From Rubricoccus sp963708165 (GTDB taxonomy: Bacteria; Bacteroidota; Rhodothermia; Rhodothermales; Rubricoccaceae), in contig OY970187.1 of assembly GCA_963708165.1 (NCBI GenBank), forward strand, positions 3,472,001-3,536,000: DNA of 64,000 bases, read 5' to 3'. A model generated the notes under the pieces. It saw only the letters and a list, made by a program, of their open reading frames with translations, was not told the DNA's origin and did no database searches. A program made the translations under genes and the position numbers. This document shows positions 25,186-33,826 of the stretch, piece after piece; position 1 is the stretch's first letter, and each line of letters starts with the position of its first letter.

Positions 25186-26418
25186 ATGACCTACGATGTC
25201 GTCGTTGTCGGCGCCGGAGCCGCAGGCTTCACGGCGGCCATCTTTGCCGCGCGCGAGGGCGCGAGCGTGCGCGTGATCGAGAGGTCGCGTAAGGGCGGCA
25301 AGAAGATCGTCGTGAGTGGGGGAGGGCGTTGCAATGTGCTCCCCTCCGAGGTCGATCCGTCGCGTTTTGTGACATCGTCGTCGGCGCGGACGCTGCGGCG
25401 GATGCTGCTGAGTTGGCCTCTGGCGGAGCAACGCGCGTTCTTCGAGCACGACCTCGACATCCCACTCGCCCGCGAAGCCGAGACCGGCAAGCTGTTCCCC
25501 GTCTCCAACCGCGCCACCGACGTGCGCGACGGTCTGCTCGGAGCGGCGCTGCGGGCGGGCGCCGAGTTCTCGTTCGAAGAATCGGTATCCCGGCTGGTCT
25601 CGCCAGAGGACGATGACGGCCTCTGGCGAGTACACCTCGCCAGCGGCGACATGCTCGCGGCGCACTGCGTCGTCGTCGCTACGGGCGGTCTCTCGGTTCC
25701 CAAGACCGGCTCGGACGGCTTCGGCCTGCGCGCCGCTCGCGAGTTCGGCCACGCGATGCACGCGACCTATCCCGCTCTCACCCCTCTCCTGGCGGATCCT
25801 GCCGTGCACGCGACGCTGTCAGGTGTCTCGCTCGATGTCCACGTCCACGCGCCAGCGGGCAAGCAGGGCATCCGCGCCAGAGGCGGCTTTCTGTTTACGC
25901 ATCGTGGCTACAGCGGGCCGTCTGTTCTCGATGTGTCGCACCTGACCACGCTCGCGCGCGAAAGCGGAGACACGCAAGAGGTTCGGGTGCAATGGGACGA
26001 TTGGGACGCTCAGCAATGGGATGCCGCTCTCCGGGAGCCAGGCGCAGGCCTTGTGCTCACGCTTCTTCGCGACCGCCTTCCCAACCGCCTCGTCGATGCC
26101 CTTCTCGCAGACGCTGACGTTCCCTCGGATCGCTCCCGCGCCGATCTCCGTCGCGACGAAAGGAAACGCCTCATTCGCGCTCTCACTGAGTATGTGTTGC
26201 CCTGGACCGGCGACGAGGGCTACAAAAAAGCCGAAGTCACCGGTGGCGGCATCGTGCTCTCGGAGGTCGATCCAGTGACTCTCGAAAGCCGACGCCAGAG
26301 GCGTCTCTACTTCTGCGGCGAGGTCCTGGACGCCTTCGGGCCCATCGGCGGGTACAACTTCATGTGGGCATGGAGCACAGGACGTGCAGCAGGCACCGCC
26401 TCTGGCGCCAGAGGCTGA
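25186..26418 (+). CDS. HI0933-family FAD-dependent oxidoreductase
   Basis: A 410-aa flavoprotein begins MTYDVVVVGAGAAGFTAAIFAAREG, with a Rossmann dinucleotide-binding loop. Family-specific segments follow: GGKKIVVSGGGRCN, TGKLFPVSNRATDV, GFLFTHRGYSGPSVLD and the C-terminal GEVLDAFGPIGGYNFMWAWSTG. Members of this family (BaiN-like) are flavin-dependent reductases of uncertain substrate. The start directly follows the heptamer array. The last residues (ASGARG) are encoded by a palindrome copy that also ends the gene. Confidence 0.85.
   Translation: MTYDVVVVGAGAAGFTAAIFAAREGASVRVIERSRKGGKKIVVSGGGRCNVLPSEVDPSRFVTSSSARTLRRMLLSWPLAEQRAFFEHDLDIPLAREAETGKLFPVSNRATDVRDGLLGAALRAGAEFSFEESVSRLVSPEDDDGLWRVHLASGDMLAAHCVVVATGGLSVPKTGSDGFGLRAAREFGHAMHATYPALTPLLADPAVHATLSGVSLDVHVHAPAGKQGIRARGGFLFTHRGYSGPSVLDVSHLTTLARESGDTQEVRVQWDDWDAQQWDAALREPGAGLVLTLLRDRLPNRLVDALLADADVPSDRSRADLRRDERKRLIRALTEYVLPWTGDEGYKKAEVTGGGIVLSEVDPVTLESRRQRRLYFCGEVLDAFGPIGGYNFMWAWSTGRAAGTASGARG
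26398..26415. repeat. GCCTCTGGCGCCAGAGGC palindrome inside a gene end
   Basis: A perfect palindrome forming the last six codons before the TGA of the flavoprotein gene. Confidence 0.8.
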
Positions 26419-26571
26419 GGGTGTTCTGGCCTCGTTCTTGCAAGAGATGCGTTGGCCTCCAGTACGATCTATACAAACTCAGGTACTCCCTGATTTTTCA
26501 GAACGCGCGCCACTTCTCACACTGTTAATGAGCAATTTCGAAGTCTAATAGGCTTTGTGCCGTATCCTTTG

Positions 26572-26859
26572 ATGAACCGCCTCTCCCGACACGCCCTTCC
26601 GTCTATGCGTTTGCATACCCTTCTCGCCGTCCTCGTCCTCCTGGCATCTGGTACCGCGATGTCCCAGAGCGTCCCCGACTGGGCGTCTTCCTCCACCTCG
26701 ACCTCCGAGGCGTCTGAGGACAACTTCGGCCCTGGCCCACCGCCACCACCACCGCCACCGCCACCGAACGATGTGCCTCTCGACGGTGGTCTCGGGCTTC
26801 TCGCTCTCGCTGGTGCGGGATACGCCGCTCGCAAGCTTCGCGCTCGCCAGCAAGACTAG
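26572..26859 (+). CDS. small secreted protein with PID-CTERM-like sorting tail
   Basis: A product of about 95 aa has a hydrophobic signal (MRLHTLLAVLVLLASGTAMS), a Ser/Thr-rich stretch and a run of ten prolines (residues about 55-64). It ends in a tripartite tail: motif PLDGG, hydrophobic helix LGLLALAGAGYAA, and a basic end RKLRARQ. That tail fits the PID-CTERM class of Bacteroidetes sorting signals, probably cut by an exosortase-type enzyme. ATG 26572 is chosen; GTG 26557 and ATG 26605 are also in frame, and the last would give a tight signal peptide. A TAGGCTTTG sequence at 26549 is a weak promoter candidate. Confidence 0.7.
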   Translation: MNRLSRHALPSMRLHTLLAVLVLLASGTAMSQSVPDWASSSTSTSEASEDNFGPGPPPPPPPPPPNDVPLDGGLGLLALAGAGYAARKLRARQQD

Positions 26860-26917
26860 TCGAGTTCCTGGCCGCCTCTGGCGGCCTTTCCCACCGCATT
26901 GCTCCCTTCGCAGAATT

Positions 26918-29113
26918 ATGAAACGACTACTACTCTTGCTCCTGGCCTTCGCGCCGATGATTGCCTCCGCGCAAGTCACAGGAGATCTCTTCATCAGCGA
27001 GTTTGACCCGGACACTCCCGGACCAGACGTTGCCGAGTTTATTGAACTCTATGCGCCCACAGACCCTAACACGGCTCTGACAGGGTACGTGCTCGTGTTC
27101 TTCAACGGCAACGGCGCGGTCTCTTACGCGAGGATCGACCTCGATCCGTACACCACGGACGCAAATGGTCTAGTGGTGATTCCGCAGGCAGATTTCCCGG
27201 CTTCCCTCCAGAACGGTGATGATGGTCTTGCCATCTACACCGGGGATGCCGCAGACTTCCCAAATAACACGGCTCCCACCACGACCAACCTGGTTGACGC
27301 CGTCGTGTATGGACAGGGCAACAATGCTCGTTCAACCGCGCTTCTCGCCGGTTTCGGCGAGACGATTCAGTACGACGAGGGATTTGAGGAGCCAGAGCTG
27401 TCCAGAACTAACGGATCGTTTCAGCGCCTTTTCCTTGACGGTGTTGGAAGCGGAATCTCGAAGACGTTCTACGTCTTTACGCCCACGCCCGGTGCGGACA
27501 ACCCCACCTTCGTCACGGTTGACGAGACGGAATCCGTTGAAGGCGTTGAAGGCAGCTTGACAGACAACAGCGACGAGGGCTGGCGCATGCTGGCGATGCC
27601 TGGGTTTAACGGCAGCACGCCTTTCGTTGTCGACGACATCACAACGATCAACCTCGTTCAGGGCGTTCCAGCAGGGGCGACGACCCCCGCGCAGTACCCG
27701 AGCGCTGGAGCCAACATCCTCACGCGTGCCGCCGGAGAAAGCACCCAGGACATTCTGAACTCGTTCGTGGCGCCCGCAGCCACAGATGAGCAGCTGTTCC
27801 CCGGTGCCGGCTTCTTCTGGTACTTCTACGACCTCGCGACCACTCCAAGCGCAAACGGTACCAGCTTCAGCTACGATCTCGCGGATCCTGCGTTCAGCCT
27901 GTCTCTCGACGTGAACCCCCCAGATCCGTTCATCGATGCTGGCGAGTACGACCTGTCTGTTCCTGCAGTTCAGCTGTATGACCCGCCAGGCCGCCCGACT
28001 CCGAGCCCGGATCCCTCGATCCAGTCACGGTTCTACTTTATCGGCAACCCCTACGCGTATCCGTACGCTCTCGGTGGAATCACTCCGACGGATAACGCCG
28101 ACACGGCGGTCATCCAAAACAACGTCTACATCTGGAACCCGACGGTTGGCACCTCCGAGTCGAACAGCGTGACCATCAAGGGCTCATACGAGATTCGCAC
28201 GGCGAACACGACCAATCCATTCGCAGGCCAGTCCTCTGGTCGCTTCAATGGTTTCTTCGTTGAGCTCGCGACCAACAGCGACAACGATGTCAACTTCGCG
28301 ATCCCGTCTGGCTTCCAGCGCCCTCGCATTGATGCGGGAACGGTTGCCAAAACGGCCGTCGAAGGGCAGCTCGCTCTGACGATGGAAGGAGCCACGACAA
28401 GCGGCGAAGGCGTTCTCGATACGGCAACCCTCTTCCGTTTCACAGACGACGCCACGTTCGAGTGGGACCGCTTCGACGGTACCAACGTGACCTCGATGTA
28501 TCCCACGTACGCCTTTATCGCTCCTATCGGCGTGAACAACGGCAACCCGTGGGCGCAGGCGGTCTACTCCATGCCGCAGTCGATCACCGAGGCGCACAGC
28601 GTCCCGATGTCCTTCGTGACAACGGAAGGCGGCACGTTCTCCATCACGTGGGATGCGTCGGCTCTCCCCGAGGGCTGGAACGTTACGCTTCGTGACAACG
28701 AGGCCGGCACGAGCGTCGATCTCGGCATGGCTGACCGGTACGACTTCACCGCCGACACAACGACGGAGGAGTGGGAGGCAGGTGCTGAGCGCTTCACGAT
28801 GATCTTCGCGCCGTCCAGCGTGGTCTCCAACGAGCCCATCGCTGACGGAAGCATGACGCTCTCCGCCCCGATGCCGAACCCGGCCTCTGGCGTGACGCGC
28901 GTCGTCCTCTCGTCTGGCGCTTCGGAGTCCGTCCGCGTCTCCGTCTACGACGCACTTGGCCGCGAGGTCAGCGTGCTCCGCGACGGTCCGATGGCCTCTG
29001 GCGATCAGGCAACGCTCACGCTCGACACGACGACGCTCGCCGCTGGCGTGTACGTCATCCGTGCCGAGGGTGAGAACGGTTCGCTCACGCAGCGCCTCAC
29101 GGTGACTCGCTAG
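26918..29113 (+). CDS. lamin-tail-domain surface protein with T9SS type A sorting signal
   Basis: The 731-aa product has a signal peptide (MKRLLLLLLAFAPMIASA) and an N-terminal lamin-tail-like domain (LFISEFDPDTPGPDVAEFIELY). A large beta-rich region follows. The C-terminal T9SS type A signal covers about the last 80 residues (PMPNPASGVTRVVL, VSVYDALGREVSVL, LAAGVYVIRAEG). It is probably exported by type IX secretion and fixed to the cell surface or released. Unlike its neighbours, the gene holds no motif copies from 26,918 to about 28,880; two occur only in the sorting-signal part. A terminator hairpin follows. Confidence 0.85.
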   Translation: MKRLLLLLLAFAPMIASAQVTGDLFISEFDPDTPGPDVAEFIELYAPTDPNTALTGYVLVFFNGNGAVSYARIDLDPYTTDANGLVVIPQADFPASLQNGDDGLAIYTGDAADFPNNTAPTTTNLVDAVVYGQGNNARSTALLAGFGETIQYDEGFEEPELSRTNGSFQRLFLDGVGSGISKTFYVFTPTPGADNPTFVTVDETESVEGVEGSLTDNSDEGWRMLAMPGFNGSTPFVVDDITTINLVQGVPAGATTPAQYPSAGANILTRAAGESTQDILNSFVAPAATDEQLFPGAGFFWYFYDLATTPSANGTSFSYDLADPAFSLSLDVNPPDPFIDAGEYDLSVPAVQLYDPPGRPTPSPDPSIQSRFYFIGNPYAYPYALGGITPTDNADTAVIQNNVYIWNPTVGTSESNSVTIKGSYEIRTANTTNPFAGQSSGRFNGFFVELATNSDNDVNFAIPSGFQRPRIDAGTVAKTAVEGQLALTMEGATTSGEGVLDTATLFRFTDDATFEWDRFDGTNVTSMYPTYAFIAPIGVNNGNPWAQAVYSMPQSITEAHSVPMSFVTTEGGTFSITWDASALPEGWNVTLRDNEAGTSVDLGMADRYDFTADTTTEEWEAGAERFTMIFAPSSVVSNEPIADGSMTLSAPMPNPASGVTRVVLSSGASESVRVSVYDALGREVSVLRDGPMASGDQATLTLDTTTLAAGVYVIRAEGENGSLTQRLTVTR

Positions 29114-29137
29114 TCGACCCTCCGATTCGTCGGATTT

Positions 29138-29175
29138 CGCGCCCCCTGGCTTCGGCTGGGGGGCGCGTTCTGTTT
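29138..29175 (+). terminator. intrinsic terminator of the T9SS cargo gene
   Basis: A 9-bp stem (CGCGCCCCC at 29138-29146 with GGGGGCGCG at 29159-29167) is followed by TTCTGTTT. It is one of few ordinary terminators here, rather than a motif palindrome. Confidence 0.75.
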
Positions 29176-29270
29176 GGGTCGCCGCCAGAGGCCTCTAGCG
29201 GTAAGAAGGCGCCTGTCGAGTAGCAGGCTTCTGCGTACGAGCAGAGGTCTAGCAAGCCTTCGTCTGTGTC

Positions 29271-29308
29271 GCCAGAGGCTCGCGCCAGAGGCTCGCGCCA
29301 GAGGCTAG
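29271..29308. repeat. three tandem copies of the motif, 13-bp period
   Basis: CGCCAGAGGCTCG repeated three times directly before the minus-strand stop of the phosphoesterase gene, whose last codons overlap the array. Confidence 0.8.
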
Positions 29309-30009
29309 ATGCCGCGCTGCAAGCGCGAGGCTATCTCCGCAGGAAGGCCGACCTCGCGAATCCTCGCGACGGTCTTGGCGATGTCGTAGTGCAACCGCAC
29401 GTGCTCGAACGCGAACGCCTCGGTGTCGAAGATGCCGAACGAGAGGCGCGGGTCGTTGTCGCGCGGCTGCCCGACGCTGCCGACGTCGATCAGGTAGCGG
29501 TGCCCCTTGCGCACCCGGTGTACACCGACGGTGTTGGCGACGATCGCCGGGCGGTGGCTGTGGCCGACGAAGCAGACATCGGTGTCGAACGCGTCGAACT
29601 GCGCCTGCAAAAGACCGAAGTTGTCCAGCCGCGGCCACTCGGCCGGGTTGAGCGGTGCCGCGTGGGCCAACGTTACCATCGAGCCGCTACGGACTCGCAA
29701 GGGGAGCGTGCGCAACCACGCGAGCTGATCCTCGGAGAGCTGCGTCTGATGGAGCTTGGCCGCTGTCTCGCCGTCCTTCGGCAGGTACCGCAGGTTGCGG
29801 TCAAAAGCGACGGCCTCATCGTGGTTGCCAAGCACGACCGCAGCGCACCTCTGGCGCACGAGATCGACGCACGGCGCGGGGTCAGGCCCATAGCCGACGA
29901 TGTCACCCAAACACACGATCGCATCCACACCGCGGCGGTCTACGTCTGCTAGCGCGGCCTGCAACGCCTCCAGGTTGGCGTGGATGTCGGAGAGGATCGC
30001 GAGGCGCAC
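29305..30009 (-). CDS. calcineurin-like metallophosphoesterase (YfcE/MJ0936 type)
   Basis: A 234-aa enzyme shows the full metal-site signature: SDIHAN at residues 7-12, LGDIVGYGPDP, LGNHDEA and later GHSHRP. The single-domain size fits small phosphodiesterases of the YfcE family. The substrate cannot be told from sequence. It diverges from rfbB with about 98 bases between the starts. One motif copy gives the RQR segment. Confidence 0.85.
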   Translation of the reverse strand: MRLAILSDIHANLEALQAALADVDRRGVDAIVCLGDIVGYGPDPAPCVDLVRQRCAAVVLGNHDEAVAFDRNLRYLPKDGETAAKLHQTQLSEDQLAWLRTLPLRVRSGSMVTLAHAAPLNPAEWPRLDNFGLLQAQFDAFDTDVCFVGHSHRPAIVANTVGVHRVRKGHRYLIDVGSVGQPRDNDPRLSFGIFDTEAFAFEHVRLHYDIAKTVARIREVGLPAEIASRLQRGI

Positions 30010-30107
30010 AGTGCGAGGGTGAGGGGCGGGAAGCTAGCGCGGAGCCTCTGGCGAGTGCCGCCAGAGGCGCGGGCGGCCGGTATCTTCACGGCTCCACCCG
30101 CACGCTC

Positions 30108-31163
30108 GTGAGCTTTCGTCCGTCCGCACTTCTCGTCACCGGCGCCGCCGGGTTTATCGGCGCCAACTTCCTGCGGACGGCGCTGGAGGCCGATGCCGAC
30201 GTGCGGCTGGTGACGTTGGACGCGCTGACCTACGCCGGGAGCCGCGCCAATCTGCCCGACGATCTGCGGCACACGTTTGTCGAAGGCGACATCACCGATG
30301 AGCCTCTGGCGGCGCGCCTCTTGCGGGAGCACGAGATCGACGGCATCGTGCATTTTGCAGCCGAGAGCCATGTCGACCGCTCCATCCTGGGGCCGGGCGC
30401 GTTCGTGCAGACCAACGTCGTCGGCACGTTCCACCTGCTCGAAGCCGCGCGCGAGGTGTGGCAGGGCCGCCGCGACGTGCGCTTCCACCACGTCTCGACC
30501 GACGAGGTCTACGGCGACCTCACGCCAGAGGCCCCGGCGTTTCGCGAGACGACGCCTTACGATCCGTCCTCGCCGTACTCCGCGACCAAGGCCGCGAGCG
30601 ACCATCTGGTGCGCGCCTACGCACGCACGTACGGCTTGCCGGTCACGATCACGAACTGCTCCAACAACTACGGTCCGTTCCAGTACCCGGAAAAGCTGGT
30701 CCCGCTTACCATCCTGCGCGCACTCTCCGGCCGCACTATACCGATCTACGGCGACGGACAGCAGGTGCGCGACTGGCTGTACGTGCGCGACCACACCGAA
30801 GCCATCTGGCAGGTGCTCACCCGCGCAGAAGCGGGCACGACGTACAACGTCGGTGGGGACAATCAGCCGACCAACCTCGACCTCGTGCATCGCATCTGCG
30901 CGATCTTGGACGAGCGGCATCCCGCAGGAGCGCCCCACGTGCGCCTGGTCGAGTTCGTGACCGACCGCCCCGGGCACGACCGCCGCTACGCGATGGACAC
31001 GACGGCCATCCGCCGCGACCTGAACTGGACGCCACGTCACTCGCTCGACACCGGTCTCCAGGCGACCGTCGCGTGGATGCTCGGCCACCGCGGCTGGCTC
31101 GCCGCCATCGCGCGCGAGAACGACCTAGGCGACTGGATCGCGACGCAGTACGACGCCCGCTAG
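30108..31163 (+). CDS. rfbB: dTDP-glucose 4,6-dehydratase
   Basis: A 351-aa extended-SDR enzyme, second step of dTDP-L-rhamnose-type sugar synthesis. The NAD loop is TGAAGFIGANF (about 9-19). HFAAESHVDRSI, HVSTDEVYGDL, the catalytic YSATKAASDHLVRAY and NNYGPFQYPEKLVPL are textbook RmlB segments. GTG 30108 is chosen because the Rossmann fold starts right after it; upstream in-frame sequence is motif-rich and not conserved. It is followed by rfbA after 27 bases containing a palindrome. RmlC and RmlD are not in the window, so the final sugar is open. Confidence 0.9.
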   Translation: MSFRPSALLVTGAAGFIGANFLRTALEADADVRLVTLDALTYAGSRANLPDDLRHTFVEGDITDEPLAARLLREHEIDGIVHFAAESHVDRSILGPGAFVQTNVVGTFHLLEAAREVWQGRRDVRFHHVSTDEVYGDLTPEAPAFRETTPYDPSSPYSATKAASDHLVRAYARTYGLPVTITNCSNNYGPFQYPEKLVPLTILRALSGRTIPIYGDGQQVRDWLYVRDHTEAIWQVLTRAEAGTTYNVGGDNQPTNLDLVHRICAILDERHPAGAPHVRLVEFVTDRPGHDRRYAMDTTAIRRDLNWTPRHSLDTGLQATVAWMLGHRGWLAAIARENDLGDWIATQYDAR

Positions 31164-31180
31164 CCTCTGGCGCCAGAGGC
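31163..31180. repeat. GCCTCTGGCGCCAGAGGC palindrome overlapping the rfbB stop
   Basis: A perfect palindrome starting in the last base of the rfbB TAG and filling most of the rfbB-rfbA gap. If it terminated fully it would split an operon, so partial termination or RNA stabilisation is possible. Confidence 0.75.
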
Positions 31181-31190
31181 GCTCCACCCC

Positions 31191-32069
31191 ATGAAAGGCA
31201 TTCTCCTCGCCGGAGGCCACGGCACACGCCTGCGGCCGCTGACGATTATCCAGAGCAAGCAGTTGCTGCCGGTGTACGACAAGCCGATGGTGTACTACCC
31301 GCTGAGCACGCTCATGCTGGCGGGCATCCGCGAGGTGCTCGTCATCTCGACGCCCCAGGCGCTGCCGCACTTCCGCGAGCTCCTGGGCACCGGCGAGGCC
31401 TGGGGCATGACGTTCGCGTTCGCCGAACAAGCCGAGCCGCGCGGCCTGGCCGACGCCTTCCGCATCGGCGCCGAGTGGGTAGGGGAGGAGCCGGTCTGCC
31501 TCATTCTGGGCGACAACATCTTCTACGGCAGCGGCCTCACCGCTGGCCTGCAACGCGCTGCGCAGACGGCCTCTGGCGCGTGCGTGTTCGCCTATCCCGT
31601 GCGCGACCCCGAGCGCTACGGCGTGGTCGAACTCGACGCCAGCGGCCGCGCGATTCATCTGGAAGAAAAGCCTCTGGCGCCGCGCTCCAACCTTGCAGTA
31701 GCGGGCCTGTATTTCTACGGGCCGGACGTCGTGCAGGTCGCGCGGGACCTGACGCCCTCCGCCAGAGGCGAGCTGGAGATCACCGACGTCAACCGGACCT
31801 ACATGGAGCGCGGCGAGCTGCGCGTGGAGGTGATGGGCCGCGGCGTGGCGTGGCTGGACGCGGGCACGCACGAGTCGCTGCTAGACGCGAGCGCGTTCGT
31901 CCACACGGTGCAGGCGCGCCAGGGGCTCCTCATTGCGAGTCCGGAAGAAGTAGCCTACCGGATGGGCTTTATCGACGCCGCGCAGCTCGCGACTCTCGCC
32001 AGGGGCCTCGCGGGCACCACCTACGGCGACACGCTTGCTGACCTCGCGCGACGCGAGGACCGCACGTGA
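31191..32069 (+). CDS. rfbA: glucose-1-phosphate thymidylyltransferase
   Basis: A 292-aa nucleotidyltransferase making dTDP-glucose for RfbB. The signature MKGILLAGGHGTRLRPLT, then QLLPVYDKPMVYYPLS, AEPRGLADAF, ILGDNIFYG and FYGPDVVQVAR match the RmlA family over full length. It lies directly after rfbB in the same direction. Two motif copies are tolerated in surface segments (ASGAC; PLAPRS). Confidence 0.9.
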   Translation: MKGILLAGGHGTRLRPLTIIQSKQLLPVYDKPMVYYPLSTLMLAGIREVLVISTPQALPHFRELLGTGEAWGMTFAFAEQAEPRGLADAFRIGAEWVGEEPVCLILGDNIFYGSGLTAGLQRAAQTASGACVFAYPVRDPERYGVVELDASGRAIHLEEKPLAPRSNLAVAGLYFYGPDVVQVARDLTPSARGELEITDVNRTYMERGELRVEVMGRGVAWLDAGTHESLLDASAFVHTVQARQGLLIASPEEVAYRMGFIDAAQLATLARGLAGTTYGDTLADLARREDRT

Positions 32070-32168
32070 CCACGGCGCTCGCCCGTGGCTGCACGCCGCT
32101 CGGACAACGCCGCCGCCTCTGGCGGCGCCGCGGCACGGGCCTCTGGCGGTGCGGTGCGGAACGGGGTG

Positions 32169-32186
32169 GCCTCTGGCGCCAGAGGC
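32169..32186. repeat. GCCTCTGGCGCCAGAGGC palindrome before the flippase start
   Basis: A perfect palindrome four bases upstream of the ATG, preceded by two single motif copies at about 32,114 and 32,140. Confidence 0.75.
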
Positions 32187-32190
32187 TGCG

Positions 32191-33786
32191 ATGGTAGCGC
32201 CGCATCTCCAGAAACGCGCCCTCAGCGGGATGCTGTGGATGTCGGCCGACCGCGTGTTCCTCTTCGTCGTGGGCGCGGTGGTGACGGCGGTGCTCGCGCG
32301 TCTGCTTCCGCCGTCCGATTTCGGCATCGTGGGTGCGGCGCTCGTGGTCGTGGAGATCGTGGCGCAGATCGTGGGCGCCTCGGCGACGCCCGCGCTCGTG
32401 CAGCGGCCCAGCGTCTCGCGCGCGCATCTGAGTAGCGCGTTCTGGTTCTCGGCGGGACTGAGCTTCACACTGTTCGGAATGGTGTGGGCCGTGGCTCCCG
32501 CGGCGGCGAGCTTTTTCGAGATGCCGCCTCTGGCGCAGGTGCTCCCGGCGCTCGCGCTCCTGTTCGTCTTTGACGGGCTGAGCGCGGCGAGCCGGGCGCG
32601 TCAGTTGCGCGCGTTGGCCTTTCGCGAGGTCGTGGTGATTCGCGCCGTCGCGGACGTGATCGGTCTGGGCGCGGTGAGTGTGGGGCTGGCGCTGAGCGGG
32701 TTCGGACTGTGGGCACTCGTCGGCGGGCGCGTCGCGCAGAGTGCGCTCCGCGCGCTGGGCTACGTCATCCGATTTCCGCACCCGCTTCGCGGCGCGACGC
32801 CAGAGGCGCTCCGAGACCTTCTGGGATTCAGCGGCGGTGTGATGCTGCAAGGCGCGTTGAACAGCTTGGCGCGGCAGGGCGACGCGCTCGTGGTGGGGCG
32901 CGCGCTGGGCGCGAGCGCGCTAGGCCTGTACAACCGCTCGTATCAGATGATGGCGCTCCCCGCCAGCTTTCTCGCGGGCAGCTTTAGCGGCGTGATGTTT
33001 CCCATTCTGTCCCAGACGCAGGACCAGACCGCCTCGCTTCGGGCCACGCTGTACCGCACGACGTCGCTTCTGGCGCTGTTTCTGATGCCTCTGGCGATAG
33101 CGGCCGCGGTACTTGCGCCAGAGGTCGTCTTCGTCGCGCTGGGGCCCGACTGGGGCGGCGCGGTGATGCCCCTCCGAATCCTCGCGGGCGGCATGTTCTT
33201 TCGCGCGGCGTACAAAACGGGCATGACCATTTTGGAAGCCCGCGGAAAGATCTACAAAGCCGCGATGTTGCAAGGTGCGTATGCGCTGATGGTGCTCACC
33301 GGCGCGCTGCTCGGCTGGCGGTACGGGCTGAACGGCGTCTCGGCGGGCGTGGTGGGCGCCGTCGTGCTGTTCTTCGTGCTGAGCGCCGTCGTGGCCGTCC
33401 GCGAGACCGAGGGGACGCTGTGGCCGCTGCTGCGCGGCGCGGCGCCGGGCGCTCTCATCGCGGTCGTGGGCGGGCTTCTGGCGCACGCCGTTGCGGTCCC
33501 GTTGCGAGGCGCAGACATGGCACCGTTTATCACGCTCGGCGCGGGCGCGGCCGTGATCGGGGGCGTGTGGCTCGTGGCGCTGGCGTTTGCGCCCGGCCTC
33601 ATTGGACGCCACGGCCGCTGGCTCCGCGACGCCGCGACGGGCTACCTCGCGCGCTTCTCGCCAGAGGCTTTCACGCCCGCGCCAGAGGCTTCCACGCCGC
33701 CTACCGAGGCTTCTGGCGACACGACCGCGCCAGAGGCTGAGCGCCGCGAAGACGACCCCCGTGGCGCCCCCAACGGCGACGCGTAG
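32191..33786 (+). CDS. polysaccharide flippase, MOP superfamily (WzxC-like)
   Basis: A 531-aa protein has about 12-14 hydrophobic segments starting after MVAPHLQKRALSGMLWMSADR, the typical N-terminus of WzxC-like exporters. It probably moves lipid-linked glycan units across the inner membrane. The ATG at 32191 sits directly after a motif palindrome. The C-terminal 35 residues are a hydrophilic tail of PEAFT/PEAST/TEASGD/PEAE units, each written by a motif copy, and are unlikely to be part of the fold. Confidence 0.8.
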   Translation: MVAPHLQKRALSGMLWMSADRVFLFVVGAVVTAVLARLLPPSDFGIVGAALVVVEIVAQIVGASATPALVQRPSVSRAHLSSAFWFSAGLSFTLFGMVWAVAPAAASFFEMPPLAQVLPALALLFVFDGLSAASRARQLRALAFREVVVIRAVADVIGLGAVSVGLALSGFGLWALVGGRVAQSALRALGYVIRFPHPLRGATPEALRDLLGFSGGVMLQGALNSLARQGDALVVGRALGASALGLYNRSYQMMALPASFLAGSFSGVMFPILSQTQDQTASLRATLYRTTSLLALFLMPLAIAAAVLAPEVVFVALGPDWGGAVMPLRILAGGMFFRAAYKTGMTILEARGKIYKAAMLQGAYALMVLTGALLGWRYGLNGVSAGVVGAVVLFFVLSAVVAVRETEGTLWPLLRGAAPGALIAVVGGLLAHAVAVPLRGADMAPFITLGAGAAVIGGVWLVALAFAPGLIGRHGRWLRDAATGYLARFSPEAFTPAPEASTPPTEASGDTTAPEAERREDDPRGAPNGDA

Positions 33787-33826
33787 CACCTGCGCAGCCT
33801 CTGGCGCAAGTCGCTAGACTGGCGGG

